Shown: positions 1 to 4,389 of the stretch, piece by piece
How positions within the stretch are numbered: position 1 is the first letter of the stretch
Layout of the letters: each line of letters starts with the position of its first letter
The notes under the pieces: model-generated
What the model saw: only the letters and a program-made list of their open reading frames with translations
Told to the model about the DNA's origin: nothing
Databases searched by the model: none
Made by a program: the position numbers and the translations under genes
Assembly: GCA_947074135.1 (NCBI GenBank)
Contig: CAMTOL010000042.1
Coordinates: 1-12,298 of the forward strand
Origin: an uncultured Rikenellaceae bacterium
GTDB taxonomy: Bacteria > Bacteroidota > Bacteroidia > Bacteroidales > Rikenellaceae
Length of the DNA stretch: 12,298 nt
Reading direction: 5' to 3'

Positions 1-2
1 GA

Positions 3-968
3 GGCTGCGAATTAATTAAACAAAAAGAGTTACGTGAAACAATGCGTAGAGAGAGTCCTATGAGTGAAGACGTTGCATTTTCAAGCGAAGATTTTGGGGT
101 GAGCAATGATATGCAAGGTTGGGCTAACGATATTAATTCGGTTGAATATAGCTACGGAGTGATACCTGTTAGTTGGAATTTTGCGCAGTTGATGGGCATT
201 GAGCTTATTGATGGTCGCTACACTAATCGTCAAGATGAGTTGCAGAGCGAATATTTACACAACTATCTATTCAATGAACGTGCAATGAAGATGTTTGGTA
301 TTGACTTGACCTATAGTTTTGGCGAGGATATGAGAATAGTTGGTGTGATGAGGGATTTTAATATTAGAACTCTTCAGTTTCCAATCGAACCATTTGCTTT
401 TGTGGTTGAAGCGGAATTTGAGTATAAAACCACTATGCCTTTTGTATTTGTTAGTTATTCGGGCGATGGAGATAAGGTAGTTGAAGCTATTAAACAAGCG
501 GCCGATAAGATTGACCCTACCTATCCCGTTGAGGTGCAGCTGCCCGACCAACGTTTCGAGTTGGCTTATCGGCAGGAGCAGCAGACGGCTTCGCTTATTA
601 GTTGGGCATCGCTGCTGTCGGTTGTTATATCGTTGATGGGAATTTTTGGTATTGTGTCGTTCGAGGTGCAGTTCCGCCGTAAGGAGATAGCTGTTCGCAA
701 GGTTTTTGGTTCGACAACAGCACAAGTTTTAGTACGTCTTAACAGCAAGTTTTTGGTTATCCTGTCGGTTTGTTCTCTGCTAGGAGGAGTTTTTGCGTAC
801 TTTGGCGTTAGAGCTTGGTTGGGTGGCTTTAGCTACCGCACGGAGTTGAGCTGGTGGGTTTTTGTGGCAGGCGTAGCGATTGTGTGGTTGATAACTCTAG
901 GCGTTGTGACGCTCCAGTCGTGGAGCAGAGCCAACGAAAACCCATCGAAAAACCTAAAATCCGAATAA
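3..968 (+). CDS. MacB/FtsX-type ABC transporter permease, 5' partial
   Basis: This is the C-terminal part of an inner-membrane permease of the MacB/FtsX family, which couples a cytoplasmic ATPase to work on periplasmic substrates; the substrate here is unknown. The frame is open from base 3 through the ATG at 42, with no stop, so the ATG is internal and the true start lies outside the window. Counting from that Met, residues 1-180 are the end of the periplasmic MacB-PCD-like domain, with the family signature IVGVMRDFNIRTL near 99-111. Three membrane helices follow (about 186-207, 236-257, 272-292). The FtsX signature FRRKEIAVRKVFGST sits just after the first helix, and the tail NPSKNLKSE is typical of Bacteroidota members. 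The gene ends in TAA and is followed by a terminator, so it closes the upstream transcription unit. Family assignment is firm; the role is not known. Confidence 0.93.
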   Translation, partial: GCELIKQKELRETMRRESPMSEDVAFSSEDFGVSNDMQGWANDINSVEYSYGVIPVSWNFAQLMGIELIDGRYTNRQDELQSEYLHNYLFNERAMKMFGIDLTYSFGEDMRIVGVMRDFNIRTLQFPIEPFAFVVEAEFEYKTTMPFVFVSYSGDGDKVVEAIKQAADKIDPTYPVEVQLPDQRFELAYRQEQQTASLISWASLLSVVISLMGIFGIVSFEVQFRRKEIAVRKVFGSTTAQVLVRLNSKFLVILSVCSLLGGVFAYFGVRAWLGGFSYRTELSWWVFVAGVAIVWLITLGVVTLQSWSRANENPSKNLKSE

Positions 969-990
969 AATAAAAAATATATAACTAATT

Positions 991-1027
991 AAAAGTGTTG
1001 TAAATGTAGTGTTTACGACACTTTTTT
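991..1027 (+). terminator. Rho-independent terminator after the permease gene
   Basis: A hairpin starts 22 bases after the permease stop. Its arms are 991-1004 and 1012-1025, about 14 pairs including one G-T pair and ending in A-T pairs. The loop is the 7 bases 1005-1011, and the right arm runs into a T tract (1022-1027). It separates the permease gene from the thioredoxin operon. Confidence 0.88.
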
Positions 1028-1065
1028 GTATTTTCAACTAGTTGGAGATTAAAATAACTTTAAAA

Positions 1066-1101
1066 AACTATCAAAATAGTTGTATAACTAAATTATTAGT
1101 T
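1066..1101. promoter_or_regulatory. Paired operator-like dyads, candidate BlaI-family binding sites
   Basis: Two inverted repeats share the form AACTA-N6-TAGTT. Site 1 is 1066-1081 (6-bp arms AACTAT/ATAGTT, 4-base centre). Site 2 is 1086-1101 (6-bp arms AACTAA/TTAGTT, 4-base centre). Their centres are 20 bp apart, about two helical turns, so dimers would sit on the same DNA face. Site 1 covers the -33 TTG and site 2 fills the spacer up to the -7 box, so occupancy would block RNA polymerase. The second gene of the operon encodes a BlaI/MecI-type repressor, a family that binds short dyads at its own promoter, so it is the natural candidate. The half-site differs from the TACA/TGTA of classical bla/mec operators. 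Assignment to this repressor is inferred. Confidence 0.6.
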
Positions 1102-1110
1102 TTATATTTG
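1080..1110 (+). promoter_or_regulatory. Bacteroidota-type promoter of the thioredoxin-BlaI-M56 operon
   Basis: A perfect -7 box TAnnTTTG (TATATTTG, 1103-1110) is preceded by TTG at 1080-1082 with a 20-nt spacer, matching the sigma-ABfr promoter pattern of Bacteroidota. Transcription would start near 1115-1118, giving a leader of about 35 nt before the ATG at 1151. Two dyads overlap this promoter and suggest repression. Confidence 0.8.
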
Positions 1111-1150
1111 TGGCAGAAAACTTAGATACAATCAAAAAACCAGAGTCATT

Positions 1151-1936
1151 ATGAAAAAATTATTGCTGCTAGTTGTAATGTTGCTTAATGTTGTTGGTGT
1201 GTGTGCGCAGAATTACGTACTACGAGTTAACGGCACAAAAGCACGAGAAGAGTTGATGACTATTATTAAATCGGAGGAGATAGAGTCGATGACAAAGTCT
1301 GTTATCGACGGAGTTCCTACAATGGATATAAAGCTCAGAGAGGGAGTGACGTTAAGTGACATTGAGAAGCGTTCAACTAACGAGGCTGTTAAGCAAAAGA
1401 GCAAAAACGAGAGAATACAAAATGCTGTTAATAAAGTGATAGAGGAGCAGTATAATCAAACTACGCTACTCAAAGAGGGTGACAAAGCAGCAGAATTTAC
1501 TCTTACGATGTATGAAGGAGAGGAGCTAAAACTTAGTGAGTTGCGAGGGAAAATAGTACTTATTACATTTTGGGGTAGCTGGTGTGCTCCCTGTCTTGTT
1601 GAACTTGCTCCAGAAGCGTTACCAAAACTGATTTTAGAGCGATTTGCCGATAATAGCGATTTTGTTTTCCTACCAATTGCTTGTTCAGACACTAAAGAGA
1701 AATTAGATGCATTTTTTGCAACGGATAGAGGCAAGGAGCTCTACTCATATTTGAGTAGTATGACAGGAATTGACCCCAAGAGAGAGATTCTGTCACTCTA
1801 TGCAACTCAAGGTGTACCTCGTTCTGTATTAGTGGGTCGTGATGGTACGATAGAGTATGGTAGTGTGGGTTACACCGAGTTAAATCTACAAAAATGCGCT
1901 GAAGCAATAGAAAAAGCATTAAAAAAAATAGAATAA
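1151..1936 (+). CDS. Secreted TlpA/ResA-like thioredoxin-fold protein
   Basis: A predicted periplasmic thiol-disulfide oxidoreductase of 261 aa. Residues 1-19 are a Sec signal peptide (MKKLLLLVVML..., cleavage before Gln20). Residues 21-105 are an N-terminal extension with a helical, charged second half. The TlpA-like thioredoxin domain spans about 108-260, with strand VLITFWGSW, redox motif WCAPC at 144-148 and the cis-proline loop GVPRS with Pro223. The Cys pair and cis-Pro are intact, so it should be redox active; TlpA-like proteins usually act as reductants or oxidants of envelope proteins. The partner is not evident. It is the first gene after the dyad-bearing promoter and lies 9 bp before the BlaI-type repressor gene, so it is probably the effector of that circuit. 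The start is the first ATG, directly before the signal peptide. The N-terminal extension resembles a module in the M56 protein encoded downstream. Confidence 0.93.
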   Translation: MKKLLLLVVMLLNVVGVCAQNYVLRVNGTKAREELMTIIKSEEIESMTKSVIDGVPTMDIKLREGVTLSDIEKRSTNEAVKQKSKNERIQNAVNKVIEEQYNQTTLLKEGDKAAEFTLTMYEGEELKLSELRGKIVLITFWGSWCAPCLVELAPEALPKLILERFADNSDFVFLPIACSDTKEKLDAFFATDRGKELYSYLSSMTGIDPKREILSLYATQGVPRSVLVGRDGTIEYGSVGYTELNLQKCAEAIEKALKKIE

Positions 1937-1945
1937 GTTAAGAAG

Positions 1946-2329
1946 ATGAAGAAAAAAGAGTTTACGGAACTAACACGAGCAGAGGACTCGGTTATGCAGA
2001 TTATTTGGACACTCAAACAGGCTTTTTTGGGCGAGATTATCGAGCAGTTCAAAGAGCCACGTCCGGCAAAGACCACAATTGCGACAGTTATCAAAATCCT
2101 CGAAAACAAAGGATTTGTGGCTCACGAAACATTTGGCAAGAACCACCGTTACTATGCCATTGTGAGCAAGGAGGAGTATCGTAGCGGATTGACGCAGTCG
2201 ATTGCGGCTAGGTTTTTCGACAACTCTCCAGCGCAGTTATTGACTGCATTTTCGGAGCAAGGCAAGATTACGGCAGAGCAGTACGACGAGCTGTTGGAGG
2301 TTGCCCGAAAGATGCTAAAAGCTGATTAG
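1946..2329 (+). CDS. BlaI/MecI/CopY-family transcriptional repressor
   Basis: A 127-aa winged-helix repressor, the usual length for the family. The N-terminal signature LTRAEDSVMQIIW (9-21) matches the Lt-x-E-x-x-(I/V)M-x-(I/L)(I/L)W hallmark of BlaI/MecI. The recognition-helix region is about 41-58 (AKTTIATVIKILENKGFV) and the wing about 60-74. The C-terminal helices (about 76-127) would mediate dimer formation. Known relatives dimerise on dyad operators and are released when a partner M56 protease is activated; the gene for such a protease lies directly downstream. The gene starts 9 bp after the thioredoxin stop, so the two are co-transcribed. The probable targets are the dyads at 1066-1101. 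The inducing signal is unknown; there is no beta-lactamase gene in the window, so a link to beta-lactams should not be assumed. Confidence 0.93.
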   Translation: MKKKEFTELTRAEDSVMQIIWTLKQAFLGEIIEQFKEPRPAKTTIATVIKILENKGFVAHETFGKNHRYYAIVSKEEYRSGLTQSIAARFFDNSPAQLLTAFSEQGKITAEQYDELLEVARKMLKAD

Positions 2330-2489
2330 AACAAAGATACATAAAAGTTTTTGGTGTCGCTTTTTTCAAAAGCGACGATGGCATACTGGTTATAGTAATT
2401 CCAAAAAATCCAAATCCACAAAACGCAAATCCGTAGGATTTGTAAGACTTGTAAGCAAATGTAACCAAATCACAAATCACAATAAAATT
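2330..2489. other. Intra-operon spacer with hairpins and short repeats
   Basis: This 160-bp gap separates the repressor gene from its M56 partner, which are usually nearly adjacent. It holds a perfect 9-bp inverted repeat with a 3-base loop (2356-2364 and 2368-2376, arms GTCGCTTTT/AAAAGCGAC). No T tract follows the hairpin, so it is not an obvious terminator. A second perfect 7-bp inverted repeat lies at 2426-2442 (CAAATCC/GGATTTG, loop GTA). Three TGTAA copies follow at 2441, 2450 and 2460. The remainder is A-rich with repeated AAATC words. I see no convincing promoter. It may be a dispersed intergenic repeat or an RNA element tuning expression of the protease. Confidence 0.5.
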
Positions 2490-3467
2490 ATGATAAACCT
2501 TGGATTCTTGTTAGAGTTCAACCTCTCGTTTGTGGTTCTCTACCTATTTTATCAATTCATACTCAAAGGCAAAACAGATGCTGCACTTGGTCGTGGATAC
2601 CTGTTGTTAATAGCTCCACTCGCGCTACTTATTGCCACAATGGATATACCTCTGCTTCCTGCAATCGAGCTACCTGCGTTCGACCTAAGTGGACTAGAAT
2701 TGTCGACTAGCCCAGCAGTGCCAATAGAACTAGCACCCGAGCCACAAGCAATGTGGCACTACCTCTGGTGGGTATATGGAGTTGGAGCAGGATTAGTGTT
2801 GCTCTATTTTCTATTTGCACTTGCCAAAATCGCTAACCTAACACTCCGAACAAGCAAAGAGGAGAGTGGTGTTCGATTTACTAATAGCAAATACGGAGCA
2901 GCCTTTTCGTTCTTCGCCGTTACATTTGTTGACCAAAAATACAAAGGTACAAAAGAGCTGCATCAACTTTTACTGCACGAACATTGTCACACTAGTTCGC
3001 TCCATTCGCTCGACCTGCTATATATCTCGCTACTTTGCGCTCTGATGTGGTTCAATCCTGCGGTTTGGATGATGTTTGTCGCAATCAGATTAGAACACGA
3101 ACGACAAGCCGACAGTCAAGTAATTAGAGAAGGGGTTGAGGCGATGGATTACGTCCAAACGCTACTTGGTGCCGAAGTTGGGCTTGACCCAGTGGTAGGT
3201 TCTACACTTAGTTATCAATTAACCAAAAACCGAATAAAAATGATGACACAACGCACTTCGAAACTTGCATCGCTCAGAGCATTGCTACTACTACCGCTTT
3301 TTGCACTCCTTGCAGTACTATTCTCGCTAACTCCAGCAACTGCCCAAAATCCTGACTCAGAGATAGTAACTAACTCATTTACCGTTAATGGCGATTTTAG
3401 TTTTCCTGCAGATAAGACGCCATACTATATCATCAAAGATGCCTATGGCAAGGTAAAACACCAGTGA
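2490..3467 (+). CDS. BlaR1/MecR1-like M56 membrane metalloprotease, N-terminal part
   Basis: A 325-aa integral membrane zinc protease that would sense an envelope signal and trigger loss of the BlaI-type repressor. Predicted membrane segments are at about 4-24, 35-52, 91-113, 176-200 and 263-281. The zinc motif HExxH is at 163-167 (HEHCH), and the downstream signature LEHERQAD at 201-208 provides the conserved E-x-x-A-D; FNPAVW (188-193) is also typical of M56. The catalytic domain is therefore complete. After the last helix the periplasmic part runs only about 40 residues before the TGA at 3465-3467. The same frame stays open after the TGA for another 262 codons and encodes repeat modules and a TonB-type domain, which Bacteroidota M56 proteins often carry in one chain. 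This CDS is thus either the front part of a disrupted gene or a truncated but active protease. Confidence 0.85.
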   Translation: MINLGFLLEFNLSFVVLYLFYQFILKGKTDAALGRGYLLLIAPLALLIATMDIPLLPAIELPAFDLSGLELSTSPAVPIELAPEPQAMWHYLWWVYGVGAGLVLLYFLFALAKIANLTLRTSKEESGVRFTNSKYGAAFSFFAVTFVDQKYKGTKELHQLLLHEHCHTSSLHSLDLLYISLLCALMWFNPAVWMMFVAIRLEHERQADSQVIREGVEAMDYVQTLLGAEVGLDPVVGSTLSYQLTKNRIKMMTQRTSKLASLRALLLLPLFALLAVLFSLTPATAQNPDSEIVTNSFTVNGDFSFPADKTPYYIIKDAYGKVKHQ

Positions 3468-3512
3468 CAGTGCATAGCAACAACAAAGATATCGCCAAAT
3501 GCAATAGTCCGT

Positions 3513-4256
3513 ATGTCGGGCACAAAAAAAGAACAGGCAGGTATGCTCGTACAGGAAGTAACAGGACAAGAACGTGGAGTTGTTGAGATAAATCTCAAAT
3601 CGAGAAATGGAAAAAGTCCACAAGAAAAAAACCGAAAAGCAGCGGAAGAGATACAAAATAATGGAGCTAACAAAGAGTACTATTTTGTTATCTACGACAG
3701 CAAAGGTAAGTTAGTTAAATCTAACCATAATCGTATTGACGAGGTGTCAGAGCTTAAAAATCTTAGTGGGGTGGCTTCGATTGAAATCCTAGACCAAGCT
3801 CAAACCAAAGAGAAATTCCCGACTATCAGCTCCGATAATGCAGTCATTATTACTCTCAAACCTAGTGAACCTATTGACAGAGAGGTTCTGCACGCATTCA
3901 CTGCTCTGCAACCCTCACCTGAGTTTACTGACGATACGCCTGTAATGACAGCCGAAATTATGCCTAAGTTTCAAGAGGGGTCTATTAACGATTTTAGAAA
4001 CTGGTGTGTACAAAATATTAAATACCCAGCCGAAGCTCATAAAGAGGGTATTCAAGGTCGTGTTATTGTAAGTTTTGTCGTTGAACGTGACGGAACGGTT
4101 AGCAATGTAAAGGTATTAAGAGGCGTTAATAAACTACTTGACGACGAGTCTGTACGTGTAATTGCATCGTCGCCAAAATGGACTCCGGGAATGAATCAAG
4201 GCAAACCGGTTCGCTTTACCTGCAATCTTCCTCTCGACTTTACACTAACAAAATAG
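3513..4256 (+). CDS. Repeat-module and TonB C-terminal domain protein (C-terminal part of the M56 gene)
   Basis: This 247-aa reading frame lies in the same phase as the M56 gene; the frame is open from 3468 and the first ATG is at 3513, with no signal peptide, so it is unlikely to be an independent secreted protein. Residues 1-29 are the second half of module 1 (ending GQERGVVEINLK). Residues 31-55 are a charged linker. Residues 56-117 are module 2, and about 150-245 form a TonB C-terminal-like domain (YPAEAHKEGIQGRVIVSF, then DGTV, RGVNKLLDDESVRV, PKWTPGMNQGKPV). In intact relatives this region would be the periplasmic part attached to the protease and may bind a ligand or partner. Without the upstream membrane anchor it would remain in the cytoplasm. 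It ends in TAG, 28 bases before a strong terminator. Confidence 0.75.
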   Translation: MSGTKKEQAGMLVQEVTGQERGVVEINLKSRNGKSPQEKNRKAAEEIQNNGANKEYYFVIYDSKGKLVKSNHNRIDEVSELKNLSGVASIEILDQAQTKEKFPTISSDNAVIITLKPSEPIDREVLHAFTALQPSPEFTDDTPVMTAEIMPKFQEGSINDFRNWCVQNIKYPAEAHKEGIQGRVIVSFVVERDGTVSNVKVLRGVNKLLDDESVRVIASSPKWTPGMNQGKPVRFTCNLPLDFTLTK

Positions 4257-4284
4257 AGCAAGATAAATTAAAAATTTAGTTAAC

Positions 4285-4325
4285 AAGTGCTGTGCGGTTT
4301 GTCCTGAACTGCGCAGCACTTTTTT
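4285..4325 (+). terminator. Rho-independent terminator closing the thioredoxin-BlaI-M56 operon
   Basis: Arms 4285-4299 and 4307-4321 form a 15-pair stem (AAGTGCTGTGCGGTT with AACTGCGCAGCACTT, two G-T pairs) around a 7-base loop, followed by a T tract to 4325. Its geometry matches that of the terminator at 991-1027. Confidence 0.9.
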
Positions 4326-4354
4326 GTGTTTTTGAGTATTTTTCGCTAACTTTA
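4323..4354 (+). promoter_or_regulatory. Bacteroidota-type promoter of the GH3 gene
   Basis: TTTG at 4323-4326 and TAACTTTA at 4347-4354 (one mismatch to TAnnTTTG) are separated by exactly 20 nt. Transcription would start near 4360, about 30 nt before the ATG at 4390. The -33 element uses the end of the preceding terminator's T tract, so the two signals overlap. Confidence 0.6.
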
Positions 4355-4389
4355 CACATCTACCCAAGAACAAAATCTTATAAACTTTA

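Larger units (their letters stand above)
2490..4256 (+). pseudogene. Full-length M56-TonB gene interrupted by one in-frame TGA (3465-3467)
   Basis: Read as one frame, the locus is 588 codons with a single TGA at codon 326; no frameshift is needed to join the halves. The parts in order are membrane segments, the M56 zinc site (163-167), the last membrane helix (263-281), two tandem modules of about 60 residues and a TonB C-terminal domain. Module 1 starts at YYIIKDAYGK before the TGA and ends at GVVEINLK after it. Module 2 (YYFVIYDSKGK ... AVIITLK) aligns with it end to end, which shows that both sides of the TGA belong to one ancestral domain. All other complete genes here end in TAA or TAG, and no other in-frame TGA occurs in roughly 3,700 codons, so reassignment of TGA is unlikely. 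A point nonsense mutation or an assembly or base-call error is the simplest explanation; readthrough or production of two separate polypeptides remains possible. Confidence 0.65.

Noticed and set aside
42..44. ATG as the true start of the permease gene
   Set aside because: The frame is open to the left edge of the window, and the protein beginning here would lack the N-terminal membrane helix and most of the periplasmic domain. It is an internal Met of a 5'-truncated gene.
267..725. Minus-strand open frame of 152 codons
   Set aside because: It is antisense to the permease gene, has no recognisable domain and its composition fits a shadow frame.
2268..2480. Minus-strand open frame of 70 codons over the 2330-2489 spacer
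   Set aside because: It runs through both hairpins and the short repeats, starts inside repeats and has no credible domain. It is better explained as translation of a repeat-rich spacer.
3465..3467. Genome-wide reassignment of TGA to a sense codon
   Set aside because: Only one in-frame TGA is found across about 3,700 codons, and Trp and Gly are encoded normally throughout. A recoded genome should show many.
3465..3530. Selenocysteine insertion at the TGA
   Set aside because: Downstream I see only a 5-bp TGCAT/ATGCA pairing with a loop of more than 20 bases, not a compact bacterial SECIS hairpin. The protein family is not known to use selenocysteine.
3440..3535. A frameshift instead of a nonsense change in the M56 gene
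   Set aside because: The alternate frame also gives a short open stretch, but only the unshifted frame yields the second half of module 1 that matches module 2, so no shift is needed.
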